DNA of 64,000 nucleotides from Spirosoma sp. KUDC1026 (GCF_013375035.1 NZ_CP056032.1:3080001-3144000); one strand, 5' to 3'; shown: positions 42,973 to 52,351, counted from the stretch's first letter. Notes: generated by a model from the sequence alone, not told the origin. Numbers and translations are program-made.

Positions 42973-45900
42973 TTAGCGCAGGCTGATGTTGAGGCCACCG
43001 ACGAAGGAGCGGGTGAGCGGGTAGTTGTTTGTCCAGTCGCCCGTACCCCTAGATTGCTGCACCGCTTCGGGATCCCAGCCAATCCAGTTCGTGAACGTGT
43101 ACAGGTTTCGGCCGCTGACGTACACGGTCAGGCTGCCCAGCCCCAGTTTGTCCAGTAGCTTGGGCGCCAGAACGTAGCTCAGCGTTACGTCTTTAATGCG
43201 CGTAAAGCTAGCATCCGATGCGTAGCCGTAGCCCCGTGGGTTTTTGTAGGCCAGTGAGGGACGCGTGTTGCTCATGTTTTCGGCGGTCCAGTAGCCCACG
43301 TCGACAGGGGTGTTTCGTTTGCCGGTTTCGTCGGCGTAGGTTAGGTCGGCGTTGTTGCGGGTCACTCCCTGTACGGTCTGAATAAAGACGCTTAGGTTGA
43401 TGTTCTTGTAGTGGAACGTGTTGGTCAGACCACCCGTCCATTTCGGTGCCGTCTGGCCCAGGATCATCCGGTCGCCGTCGGGTGTGATCTTACCGTCGCC
43501 GTTCAGATCAGCAAATTTCAGGTCACCGGCTACCGAACCGGGGTCCTGCGCGGCTGCGCTCTCGCCGTTCTGCCACACACCCGCCAGTTTGTAATCGTAG
43601 ATCACGCTGATCGGCTGACCAATGAACCAGCGGTTCCCCAGGTCGTCTTTCTTGTCGCCGTAGAGGTCCAGAATCCGGTTACGGTTGGACGCAAAAACGA
43701 CGGTGCTTTCCCAGCCGAAGTCGCCACGGGCTACGTTACGCGTGTTCAGCGTTACTTCTACCCCCGTGTTCGATGTTTCGCCCAGGTTGTCGTACACGTT
43801 GTAATAGCCTGTGATGATCGGCAAGCTCCGTAACAGCAGCAGCCCTTTGGTCCGGTTCTGGTACACGTCGATGCTACCGTTGATGCGGTTGCTGAAGAAG
43901 CCAAAGTCAAGACCAACGTTTTTGCTCAGCGTTGTTTCCCACTGGAGATTGTTGTTGCCCAGATTGCCGGGGAATGCCCCAATGGTGCTGACGCCGTTGA
44001 AGGGCGAGCGGCCTACGTTGTTGGTCGTGATGGTCCGGTAGACGCTGATGGCCTCGTTTCCTGACTTACCGTACGACAACCGGAGCTTCAGATTCGTAAC
44101 GGCCGGAATGTCTTTCATGAACGCTTCGTTGCTGATATTCCAGCCGATAGCCGCCGATGGGAACAGACCATACTTGGACGTATTGGACCCGAATACTGAC
44201 GAACCATCGCGCCGGGCGGTTACCGTAAACAGATAGCGGCTGTTGTAGGAGTAGTTGATCCGGCCCATCTGCGAGTTCAGGGCGTAACGGTCAGCGTAGG
44301 AGTTACTCGTCTGGGTAGCCCCGGCCCCCAGGTTATTGAACGACAGCTGATCGTTGACGAAGCCTACGGCGTTCGCCGTTGAGGTGTTGTATCTCCGCTG
44401 CTGCGCGCTGTACAGACCTGTTAAGTCGATGTGGTGCTTGCCGAAATCCTTGGCGTAGGACAGGATGTTTTCCAGTGTAAAGCTGTTCGTTTCCGAGAAG
44501 AACGTATTGGCCGTACCCAGCAGATCGTTGGCTGCCCGGCCGGTGTAGCTGGCAGTGCGCGCAGGGATGAACGAGTAGCCGATGTTCATACGATATTTCA
44601 GCCCCGACAGTTTGTTGGGCAGTTTCAGCTCCAGGTAGCCGTTGCCGTTCAGGTTGGTGCTGCGGTCGATCCGGTCGGTCGTGAGGCCCAGCATCGGGTT
44701 GGTGTAGAGCTGCTCCGGGAACATCGGGTAGATGGTGTACGTGCCGTCAGCGTTGTACTCCTGCCCGTACGGACTCATAGCCGTGGCGTTGAGCAAGTTG
44801 GCCCGGCCCCCGTCGCGGTTGTTGTTGGCGATAAAGAGCGAGGTGCCGATTGTCAGGTAATCCGTTACGTTGATGTCCAGGTTTGAGCGGAAGCTGGCCC
44901 GTTTGTACTGGTATCCTTTGATAACGCCCTTCTGATCGAGGATCTCACCCGAGACAAAATAGCGTACGTTGGGACCACCGCCCGATATGCTCAGGTTGTG
45001 ATCCTGCAGAATCCCGGTCTGCGTCGCTTCCTTGAGCCAGTCGGTCGTGATACCTGCGTTGTAGTTCGCCAGTTCGTTGTAGTTGGGTACGGGATTGACC
45101 AGTTTCTGGCCGGTCTGGGTAAGCCAGTCTTTGTATTTCTGCACGTACTCCTCGCCGTTGCGGGGCCGCAGGATGTGCGCAAAATTCTCCACCCCGACGT
45201 AGTTGTTGTAGCGGATGGTGGGCTTGCCTGTGCTGCCCCGCTTGGTTGTCACCAGAATAACCCCATTGGCGCCGTTGGTCCCGTAAATAGCCACCGCCGA
45301 TGCGTCTTTCAGAATTTCCATCGATTCGATGTCATTGGGGTTGATATCGCTCAGCGAACCGCCGGTTTTGCTCAGCGGAATTCCATCGACGATGACGTAC
45401 GGGCCAGAGTTCGCATTGATGGAGTTTTGTCCCCGGATGACGGTTGAGGGGGCTGCGCCCGGTACCGACGACGACTGGGTGATGTTCACCCCGGCCACCG
45501 ATCCCTGTATGGCCTGCAACACGTTCGTGACGGGTAACTGCGACAAACGGGCTTTGGGAACCGACGCCACGGCGCCCGTAATGTCAGAGCGTTTCTGCGT
45601 ACCGTACCCAACCACAACGACCTCATTCAGGGATTTTGAGTCACCCTGGAGCTGAACGTTCACCGTGGTCTGATTGCCAAGGGCAACTTCCTGCAACTGG
45701 TAGCCGATGTACGAAAAGATCAGCACGGGGTCTTTGGTGCCGTCAGGAATGCGAATTGTGTACCCCCCGTTTGCATCAGTATTGGTACCAATTGACGTAC
45801 CTTTAAGTGCAACGCTGGCCCCGGGCAGCGCACCTCCTTTTTCGTCAGTCACTTTCCCGGTAACGGAGATGACGGCCGGAGCGGTGACTGCCAGCGATGC

Positions 45901-46020
45901 CGTAGTTGCGCGGACAGCAAGGGGTGAACGAGCTGGATTACCATCCGGCCGAAGTGACACCGCAAAAACTCCGTGGAGGGGGAGTAGCGTGCCGCAAACG
46001 AGTAGCCATTTCATGTTCAT
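42973..46020 (-). CDS. SusC/RagA-family TonB-dependent outer-membrane transporter
   Basis: A 1015-residue outer-membrane transporter. After the signal (MNMKWLLVCGTLLPLHGVFA) comes a carboxypeptidase-like regulatory domain (VTGKVTDEKGGALPGASVAL), the TonB-box-like LNEVVVVGYGTQKR, the plug (VLQAIQGSVAGVNITQSS; SMEILKDASAVAIYGTNGANGV), and a 22-strand barrel ending in NISLR. With SusD it imports large oligosaccharides into the periplasm. It is the first gene of the PUL transcript, read from the promoter at 46.10-46.17 kb, and is divergent from the upstream HTCS gene. Confidence 0.96.
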   Translation of the reverse strand: MNMKWLLVCGTLLPLHGVFAVSLRPDGNPARSPLAVRATTASLAVTAPAVISVTGKVTDEKGGALPGASVALKGTSIGTNTDANGGYTIRIPDGTKDPVLIFSYIGYQLQEVALGNQTTVNVQLQGDSKSLNEVVVVGYGTQKRSDITGAVASVPKARLSQLPVTNVLQAIQGSVAGVNITQSSSVPGAAPSTVIRGQNSINANSGPYVIVDGIPLSKTGGSLSDINPNDIESMEILKDASAVAIYGTNGANGVILVTTKRGSTGKPTIRYNNYVGVENFAHILRPRNGEEYVQKYKDWLTQTGQKLVNPVPNYNELANYNAGITTDWLKEATQTGILQDHNLSISGGGPNVRYFVSGEILDQKGVIKGYQYKRASFRSNLDINVTDYLTIGTSLFIANNNRDGGRANLLNATAMSPYGQEYNADGTYTIYPMFPEQLYTNPMLGLTTDRIDRSTNLNGNGYLELKLPNKLSGLKYRMNIGYSFIPARTASYTGRAANDLLGTANTFFSETNSFTLENILSYAKDFGKHHIDLTGLYSAQQRRYNTSTANAVGFVNDQLSFNNLGAGATQTSNSYADRYALNSQMGRINYSYNSRYLFTVTARRDGSSVFGSNTSKYGLFPSAAIGWNISNEAFMKDIPAVTNLKLRLSYGKSGNEAISVYRTITTNNVGRSPFNGVSTIGAFPGNLGNNNLQWETTLSKNVGLDFGFFSNRINGSIDVYQNRTKGLLLLRSLPIITGYYNVYDNLGETSNTGVEVTLNTRNVARGDFGWESTVVFASNRNRILDLYGDKKDDLGNRWFIGQPISVIYDYKLAGVWQNGESAAAQDPGSVAGDLKFADLNGDGKITPDGDRMILGQTAPKWTGGLTNTFHYKNINLSVFIQTVQGVTRNNADLTYADETGKRNTPVDVGYWTAENMSNTRPSLAYKNPRGYGYASDASFTRIKDVTLSYVLAPKLLDKLGLGSLTVYVSGRNLYTFTNWIGWDPEAVQQSRGTGDWTNNYPLTRSFVGGLNISLR

Positions 46021-46101
46021 AGAGAAAGAGGAAAGCTTAGTTTATTTGGCTATTTAGTTGATCAGAGCTGATGAGTTATTAAAATTATAATTGGAATAGT
46101 G

Positions 46102-46167
46102 CAAAAGTAAGACAAGGTTTTTCTGTAACTGGGGGTAGTTTTCGTCAATAAAAGGGGGTATTTTCGT
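46102..46167 (-). promoter_or_regulatory. susC promoter with tandem operator repeats
   Basis: On the minus strand, ACGAAAATACCCCC (46167-46154) and ACGAAAACTACCCCC (46145-46131) repeat with a 22-23-bp period. Twenty-one bases downstream lies TACTTTTG (46109-46102), an exact Bacteroidota -7 box. The start codon at 46020 is about 80 bases further. Placement fits an activator dimer, most likely the AraC domain of the divergent HTCS, bound next to RNA polymerase. Confidence 0.6.
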
Positions 46168-46306
46168 AGCTACAGAACTGTATAATCACTTGTTTTGTGG
46201 ACTTATCTGGGTGCAAGCTGTTGATGATCAATACATTGCTTTACTTTTCTTTTAAGGGGTAGGGAATCGGATGTCTAAACAGGGAAAAGACAAGCGTCGC
46301 TGATGA

Positions 46307-49300
46307 ATGAATAGAGCTTTTTTTCGAATAATTGGTCGCTTTCTGCTTGGTATGCTGCCACTGCTGGCGTACGGTCAGCATAAACCGGAGGAGTACCGGT
46401 TTGAGCACATTACCGTCAACGAGGGTCTGTCGCACAGCGACGTTATGTGCAGCGTTGAGGACAAGGCCGGCTTCGTCTGGATCGGCACCAACAATGGGAT
46501 CGACCGCTACGACGGCTATGAGTTAAAGAACTACCAGATGCCCGTCAACCCGCTGAACGGACTGTCGGGTAATCGCATCCGGTCTATGCTGCTGGACCGG
46601 AAGGGGCGGCTGTGGGTAGGGGCCGAAAGCGCTGGCCTGAGCCTGTTCGACGCCGGCCACGGCCGCTTCGTAACTAGTAGTCAGCAGGCAAAATCTACCG
46701 CCGATCAGAAGCTGGTGCAACTGCTGGCGCAGACGGACGTAACCAGCCTGACGGTTGACCGGCGGGGGCGCATCTGGGCCGGTACGCCCAGCCGGGGGGC
46801 GTTTGTGCTGACTATTGACGAACAGGGCTGGCTGGTCCGAATCGTCCAGATTCAGTTCCCGTATACGCCCGAGCGTTCATGGCGCGTAACGGACCTGGTG
46901 GCCGATGGCGAAGGGAAAATCTGGATCGCTACGTTAGGGGATGGCCTTTATTACGTCGATGAGCCGACCAACGAGACTCTGTTACCCCGTGTTATCCGGA
47001 CGTCGGTACGAGCATCTGCCATACTGGCCCTGCACCTCGACCGGCGGGGTGACCTGTGGATTGGCACTGACAAAAACATATTCTGGGTGGACAAAGCCAA
47101 CCGACGTACCGCCCGCCAGCTGGATGCGCATCCGCTCCCCAAGGAGTACGAAGATATTGAGTGTTTGTATCTGGATTCGTTCGGGCAGTTGTGGGTGGGC
47201 ACCAACTTCGGTTTGTCTCTCTGGGAGGCTAATCCGCTTGGCTCCAGAAACGCAGCGGGAACGGTCTTACCCGTCCGGGTCGATAACCCAAGAACGTTTT
47301 TACCGCTCGACAACAGTCCGTTCAGCATCAACTCCGGCCGGATTCATCAGATTTTCGAGAGCCGGTTCGGAATCCTTTGGCTGGCGGCTTCGGCGGGTGG
47401 GTTGAACAAGGTAGACCTGCACCGGAAACCCTTCGGCATCCTGCGTCGGCAACTGTCGCAAATCCCAACCCTGCCCAATAACTACATCAATGCTATCCTG
47501 AAGGATGAAACAAGCAATACACTCTGGATCGGTACCCGCAACGGTTTTTCGGGCTATAACCTGACCAACGGTACGTATCGAAACTTCCTGAATCGGCCGC
47601 TGCCGGGCAACGCTACGGGGATTGATGTGTCGACCTTCTGCCAGGCGTCGGACGGTACGCTCTGGGTCGGCACCCGCTACAACGGACTGGCCCTCTTCCG
47701 GAACGGCCGGATTCAAAATTACGTCAGGCTACCCGGCTCAACCAGTATCGAGCGGATTGTCGAAGATCGATTCGGCACCATCTGGGTCGCTACCTTCGAG
47801 CTGGGCCTGCTCCGCTTCGACCAGCAGGGGAAGCTGCTGCACCAGTTCAGGGCTCCAGAATTACCAACGCGCCAGTTTACGTTTCTGCTCTACGACAAAG
47901 CCAGTGATTTGCTCTGGGCCAGTACCAAAGGGGCGGGTGTGCTGAAACTCCGCGTTACGCCCACATCGCTGCAACTGCTGAGGCAGTTCACCTACGATCC
48001 GGAAAACGCTCACAGTCTGTCCGTTAACTACGCCTGGCCGTTGCTGAAAGATCGCCGGGGGGCGTTGTGGATCGGCACGATCGGGGGCGGCCTGAATCAG
48101 CTGACAACCAACGCGCAAGGGCAGGATGTAATCCGGCGGTACAGCGACGTCGTGCCCCAGTCAAACGTGGAAAGTCTGCTGGAAGATGAGCAGGGGAAGC
48201 TGTGGATGGGCGGGGATGGACTGGTGCGCTTTGATCCCGTGAGCCGCCAGCTCCTGCGTTACAACGAAGCAGACGGACTACAGAGTAATTCGTTCAAAAT
48301 TGGGGCTGCTTACCGGTCGAACGACGGCACCCTGTACTTCGGTGGCATCAACGGCGTTACGTATTTCCGGCCCCGGCTGCTGGTCCCGAATCCATACCCA
48401 CCCCTGGTTCGTTTTACGGACTTGCAGGTCTTTAATAAACCGATCCGTATCGGCGAAACCGTCGATGGGCGGGTGCTGCTGGAAAAGCCGCTGGACCAGC
48501 TGGACCGGTTGGTAATCAAGGCTGAAGAGAAGGATTTTTCCATTGGCTTCGTCGGCCTGAACTACATTAATCCGCAGAAACATACCTACGCGTACCGCCT
48601 GATTGGCTACAATGACGCCTGGATCTATCCGGCAAAGGGCCAGCGTACGGCCAGCTTTGCCAACCTGCCCCCCGGCGATTATACTCTGATTGTGAAAGCC
48701 AGCAACGGTGAAGGGAAATGGGGCCTAGCCCCGGCTACGTTGACTATTGCGGTGCTGCCGCCCTGGTGGCGGACGTGGTGGGCGTACCTGCTCTACGCAG
48801 CCGCGCTAGCCGGAGCCCTGTTGCTGTATCGGCGTATCACCGCCCAGCAGCAGGCATTGAAGAATAAACTGGCGCTGGAGCAGTATAAGGTGGAAACCGA
48901 GAAAGAAGTGACCGATGCCCGGCTTCGGTTCTTTACCAACGTATCGCACGAGCTGCGTACCCCGCTCACGCTGATTCTGGGGCCGATGGAAGAGCTGGCC
49001 GGTACGGCGGCACCACCGCACGGGTTCCGGGACAAGATTATGCTGATGCACCAGCAGACTCGTAAACTACTGAATCTGGTCAATCAGCTACTGGATTTCC
49101 GGAAGGTAGAGTCGGGGCACGTATCGTTGCACGCCAGTCGGGAGAACGTATTGCCGTTTCTGACGGAGATTTTTCTGCTCTTCAAATTAAAGGCCGAAGA
49201 ATGCCGGATTGACTACGCCCTCGAAGCCCCAAGAGCTCCCATCATGCTTTATTTCGACCGGAGTAAGCTGGAAATTATCCTGACCAACCTGATGTCGAAT

Positions 49301-50563
49301 GCCTTCAAGTACACCCCCGAAGGCGGTAAAATAAACCTGCTGGTAGCAGTTGTTGGATCAACTGACCAGCCAGCGCAGCGAACGGAAAACAAGCTGGTGG
49401 ACAACTACCTGCAAATCGTTGTGCGTGACTGGGGCGTCGGGATGGAAGCCAGTGAACTTGACCGAATCTTTGATCCGTACTACCAGGCGTCGCATACCGA
49501 CACGTTACGTATGATGGGTACCGGCATCGGTTTGTCGCTGGTGAAACAGTTTGTTGAAGCACATACCGGGGAGATTATTGTTCAGAGCGACGCCGGGTTA
49601 GGTACTACGTTTACCGTTCGACTGCCGTTCGGGCACGCCCACCTGACGCCCGCCCAGATCCGTGAGGAAGCGCTGCTGGAAGCACCAGTAGTGGACGGTG
49701 GCACGGAGCCAACCCCTGTCGTGGATGAACCGGATCTGCCGTTGACAGCCGAGTTCAGCCCGGGTCCAATGGGGCGTCTGCTGCTGGTGGAGGACAACGA
49801 CGAGCTCCGGCAATATTTACAGGAACTGTTCACATCGACCTACGAGGTTGCCGTGGCGGTCGATGGGGTAGAGGGCTGGCAGAAAACGCAGGAAATGCTG
49901 CCGGATCTGGTCATCAGCGACGTTATGATGCCCCGCAGCGACGGGCTGGAACTCTGTAAAAAGATTAAGGAACATCCGAAGACATTACATATTCCGGTAG
50001 TGCTGCTAACAGCCCGGGTGGCGGCTGTTCAGGAAGTAGAAGGGCTGGAGTCAGGAGCCGACGAGTACATGGTGAAACCATTTAATCCCCGGATTCTGTA
50101 CGCTAAAATCGGGTCTATGCTGCAAAGCCGGAGCCGCCTGAAGGAATACTACCATCGTCAGATTTTGCTGGAGCCGACCCAGGTTGTGATCCCGGACGAA
50201 GAACGGCAGCTGCTGGACAAAGCCATGAATCTGGTCGAGCAGAATCTGACGAATCCTGAGTTCAGCGTACCCGTATTGGTGCGCGAGATGGGCATGAGCC
50301 AGTCGACGTTTTACCGGCAGTTGAAAGCCATTACGGGCCAGTCGGTTATTGAATTCATTCGGGATGTTCGTATGAAACGAGCCGCGCAGCTACTGGCCGA
50401 CAGCCACCTACGCGTATCTGAAATTGCGGAGCAAGTGGGCATCGACGACCTGAAATATTTCCGGAAAACGTTTCAGAGCGTCTATACCGTATCGCCCTCG
50501 GAGTACGCCCGCCAGCATCGGACGTCGGCTAAGTCAGTGGAAGAAATCCAGGATATGCTGTAG
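46307..50563 (+). CDS. Hybrid two-component system sensor-regulator (HTCS), divergent from susC
   Basis: A 1418-residue HTCS with signal peptide (FRIIGRFLLGMLPLLAYGQ), a periplasmic double propeller of about 14 repeats (VEDKAGFVWIGTNNGIDRYDG), Y_Y_Y domain (HTYAYRLIGYNDAWIYPA), one membrane helix (WWAYLLYAAALAGALLLY), HisKA (FFTNVSHELRTPLTL), HATPase (MGTGIGLSLVKQF), receiver (LLLVEDNDELRQYL; Asp in DLVISDVMMPRSDG) and AraC domain (VSEIAEQVGIDDLKYFRKTF). All signalling residues are intact. It probably senses a breakdown product of the PUL substrate and switches on susC. The two HTCS share order but differ enough to sense different ligands. Confidence 0.95.
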   Translation: MNRAFFRIIGRFLLGMLPLLAYGQHKPEEYRFEHITVNEGLSHSDVMCSVEDKAGFVWIGTNNGIDRYDGYELKNYQMPVNPLNGLSGNRIRSMLLDRKGRLWVGAESAGLSLFDAGHGRFVTSSQQAKSTADQKLVQLLAQTDVTSLTVDRRGRIWAGTPSRGAFVLTIDEQGWLVRIVQIQFPYTPERSWRVTDLVADGEGKIWIATLGDGLYYVDEPTNETLLPRVIRTSVRASAILALHLDRRGDLWIGTDKNIFWVDKANRRTARQLDAHPLPKEYEDIECLYLDSFGQLWVGTNFGLSLWEANPLGSRNAAGTVLPVRVDNPRTFLPLDNSPFSINSGRIHQIFESRFGILWLAASAGGLNKVDLHRKPFGILRRQLSQIPTLPNNYINAILKDETSNTLWIGTRNGFSGYNLTNGTYRNFLNRPLPGNATGIDVSTFCQASDGTLWVGTRYNGLALFRNGRIQNYVRLPGSTSIERIVEDRFGTIWVATFELGLLRFDQQGKLLHQFRAPELPTRQFTFLLYDKASDLLWASTKGAGVLKLRVTPTSLQLLRQFTYDPENAHSLSVNYAWPLLKDRRGALWIGTIGGGLNQLTTNAQGQDVIRRYSDVVPQSNVESLLEDEQGKLWMGGDGLVRFDPVSRQLLRYNEADGLQSNSFKIGAAYRSNDGTLYFGGINGVTYFRPRLLVPNPYPPLVRFTDLQVFNKPIRIGETVDGRVLLEKPLDQLDRLVIKAEEKDFSIGFVGLNYINPQKHTYAYRLIGYNDAWIYPAKGQRTASFANLPPGDYTLIVKASNGEGKWGLAPATLTIAVLPPWWRTWWAYLLYAAALAGALLLYRRITAQQQALKNKLALEQYKVETEKEVTDARLRFFTNVSHELRTPLTLILGPMEELAGTAAPPHGFRDKIMLMHQQTRKLLNLVNQLLDFRKVESGHVSLHASRENVLPFLTEIFLLFKLKAEECRIDYALEAPRAPIMLYFDRSKLEIILTNLMSNAFKYTPEGGKINLLVAVVGSTDQPAQRTENKLVDNYLQIVVRDWGVGMEASELDRIFDPYYQASHTDTLRMMGTGIGLSLVKQFVEAHTGEIIVQSDAGLGTTFTVRLPFGHAHLTPAQIREEALLEAPVVDGGTEPTPVVDEPDLPLTAEFSPGPMGRLLLVEDNDELRQYLQELFTSTYEVAVAVDGVEGWQKTQEMLPDLVISDVMMPRSDGLELCKKIKEHPKTLHIPVVLLTARVAAVQEVEGLESGADEYMVKPFNPRILYAKIGSMLQSRSRLKEYYHRQILLEPTQVVIPDEERQLLDKAMNLVEQNLTNPEFSVPVLVREMGMSQSTFYRQLKAITGQSVIEFIRDVRMKRAAQLLADSHLRVSEIAEQVGIDDLKYFRKTFQSVYTVSPSEYARQHRTSAKSVEEIQDML

Positions 50564-50625
50564 TGTTACTGATCCCTGGTACCAGCTGGTGGTACTATGT
50601 AGTTGATAGGGGAGCCCGTGCGTAG

Positions 50626-50667
50626 ACTCTGGCAAAGCGTCAAGTTGAGACTTTGCCAGAGTTTTTA
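50626..50667 (+). terminator. Intrinsic terminator of the HTCS gene
   Basis: A perfect 12-bp stem (50626-50637 with 50651-50662, ACTCTGGCAAAG) with a 13-base loop, followed by TTTTATTA. It lies 63 bases past the stop codon. Confidence 0.88.
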
Positions 50668-50790
50668 TTAGCAGGAAATACGTTGCGGAGAGGTAGTACC
50701 AACGCATAGGTACGGTATTACTACCCTGGTTACCCAACCATCAGTGTGCGTGCTTGAAGGCTAGTCTCTCCGCTAAAAATCGCTGAGCGT

Positions 50791-51125
50791 TTAACGTTGG
50801 CAAAACTGTGACTCGTATATGCTTGATTCAAATAATTCGCTCACGTCTTCCAGGATGATGGCTACGGCAAACAGAAGTAGAAAACTCCACAGTGCTCGTT
50901 TGATGACAGGGCTGGCCTGGTGCCAGGTTGCAACACAGACCGCAACGACGTTGATACCTACGAACACGTAGTCGAGGCTGAGATAGCCAATACGTAGCGT
51001 GTGATCAGTCAGTAAGGTGCTGGTCATCAAGAGCAAGGGCGTAACCAGGCAGTGAATGATGCAAAGGATAGAGCAGTGATGCCAATGTAATCGGCTTTAC
51101 GGCGGAGCAGATGAGGAGTACACAC
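50791..51125 (-). pseudogene. MerC-domain protein gene, broken by a frameshift
   Basis: Two minus-strand frames together make one MerC-like membrane protein. The upstream frame, from a GTG at 51125, gives RRKADYIGITA; from about 51072 the next frame continues SILCIIHCLVTPLLL, then SLDYVFVGINVVAVC, RALWSFLLLFAVAIILEDVSE, and stops at 50791. These are the helices and HCxxTP motif of Bacteroidota MerC proteins, which are inner-membrane proteins linked to metal ion handling. A one-base loss near 51072 explains the break. The end also looks shortened, lacking the usual fourth helix. If the base call is wrong the gene could be intact up to that end. Confidence 0.65.
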
Positions 51126-51192
51126 AGAGCTGAAAGAATGACTATTAAAATGCCGTAGCGTTGCAAAATGATAAGCAGGCACGTTTTAAGCA

Positions 51193-51241
51193 AATAGCCG
51201 ACTAATAAATGCATTGTTGTTGCATTTATTAGTCGGCTATT
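51193..51241. repeat. Perfect 21-bp inverted repeat upstream of the MerC pseudogene
   Basis: Arms 51193-51213 (AATAGCCGACTAATAAATGCA) and 51221-51241 are exact complements around a 7-base loop (TTGTTGT). No T run follows on either strand. It lies between the divergent MerC pseudogene and dioxygenase gene, so it could be an operator, for instance for a metal regulator, or a palindromic insertion. Confidence 0.85.
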
Positions 51242-51294
51242 GACGAATCGGACTGGTAGCAGTAGTCCAGATGTCGTAAACATGAAGAATTTCG

Positions 51295-51302
51295 TAAGTT
51301 TG
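51295..51302 (+). promoter_or_regulatory. Possible -7 box of the dioxygenase gene
   Basis: TAAGTTTG matches the Bacteroidota TAnnTTTG consensus and lies 16 bases before the ATG. No clear -33 TTTG is seen, and the implied leader would be very short, so this is weak. Confidence 0.3.
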
Positions 51303-51318
51303 TGTAAACAGTTTTGCT

Positions 51319-52278
51319 ATGCAGTCGCAAGAGTTATATGATGAAATTCCCTCGCTGGATTTAGCTGATTTCACGTCGGGAGATTCGGAGCGGAAAGCGC
51401 GTTTTGTGGCCGATCTGGGCCGGGCATTCAACCAGATTGGGTTTGTGGCCATTCGGAACCACGGCCTGACGGACGAGCTGACCCAACAGCTTTATAGTAG
51501 CGCCCAGGCCTTCTTTTCGGCTCCTGATGACGTAAAGAAACAGTACGAACGGCTGGACCTGAATGGCCAGCGGGGGTACGTTGGTAAAGGAAAAGAAACG
51601 GCTAAAGGTTTTAAAGTAGCCGATCTGAAAGAGTTTTATCACTTCGGACAACCCGAACCCGTTGGCGAGATGCCGGGGAACGTACTGCCCGAGGCTTACC
51701 CCCAGTTTGGCGAAGCGGCCCTGACGGCGTACCAAACGCTGGAACGGGCGGGCAAACAACTCCTGCGCGCTATCGCTCTGTACCTGGAACTCCCCGAGGA
51801 CTATTTCGAAGGCAAAGTTCAAAACGGCGACAGCATTCTACGGGCGCTGCACTACTTCCCGCTCGACCCGGATACAACGCCAGACGGAGCCGTACGTGCG
51901 GCCGCACACGGCGACATCAACCTGATTACGCTGCTGATGGGTGCGTCGGCCGATGGGCTGGAAGTACTCCGGCGCGATGGGAAGTGGATCGGTATTACCG
52001 CCCTGCCCGATCAGGTGGTTGTTAACGTGGGTGACATGTTGGACCGGCTCACGAACCACAAGCTAAAGTCGACGATCCACCAGGTTGTTAACCCTCCGCG
52101 GGAAAAAATGAACCAGTCCCGGTATTCGATCCCGTTCTTCATGCACCCCCGGGCCGACATGGATCTGAGCAGCCTCGACAGCTGTATCGACGCCAGCCAC
52201 CCCAAGCTCTACGTTGATATGACCGCCGGGGAGTTTCTGAACGAACGACTGATGGAATTAGGGCTGAAAAAAGCCTAA
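51319..52278 (+). CDS. 2-oxoglutarate/Fe(II)-dependent oxygenase (isopenicillin N synthase family)
   Basis: A 319-residue oxygenase with the DIOX_N domain (IPSLDLADFTSGD; GFVAIRNHGL) and a C-terminal 2OG-Fe(II) domain. Iron ligands are the His and Asp of AAHGDINLITLLMG and His of KLKSTIHQVVNPP; Arg-x-Ser of SRYSIPFFMHP binds 2-oxoglutarate. Bacterial members often hydroxylate or desaturate small molecules; the substrate is unknown and no biosynthetic cluster surrounds it. It is cytosolic, 41 bases from a GC-rich hairpin and 74 bases from the ChrA gene on the same strand. Confidence 0.92.
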   Translation: MQSQELYDEIPSLDLADFTSGDSERKARFVADLGRAFNQIGFVAIRNHGLTDELTQQLYSSAQAFFSAPDDVKKQYERLDLNGQRGYVGKGKETAKGFKVADLKEFYHFGQPEPVGEMPGNVLPEAYPQFGEAALTAYQTLERAGKQLLRAIALYLELPEDYFEGKVQNGDSILRALHYFPLDPDTTPDGAVRAAAHGDINLITLLMGASADGLEVLRRDGKWIGITALPDQVVVNVGDMLDRLTNHKLKSTIHQVVNPPREKMNQSRYSIPFFMHPRADMDLSSLDSCIDASHPKLYVDMTAGEFLNERLMELGLKKA

Positions 52279-52291
52279 ACGGTACGTAGCA

Positions 52292-52334
52292 GCGGGCCGT
52301 GTCCGACAAGCCTTTCCCGCCGGACACGGCCCGC
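52292..52334 (+). terminator. GC-rich hairpin between dioxygenase and ChrA genes
   Basis: A perfect 14-bp stem (52292-52305 with 52321-52334, GCGGGCCGTGTCCG) with a 15-base loop. It lacks a T tract, so it may be a factor-dependent terminator, a partial terminator, or an mRNA stabiliser ahead of the next gene, whose start is 18 bases on. Confidence 0.55.
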
Positions 52335-52351
52335 GAACCATTCAGCGGCCT

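Noticed and set aside
51005..51283. A 92-codon minus-strand open frame overlapping the MerC pseudogene
   Set aside because: It runs through the inverted repeat and the MerC N-terminal region in the wrong frame; the MerC reading explains the sequence better.
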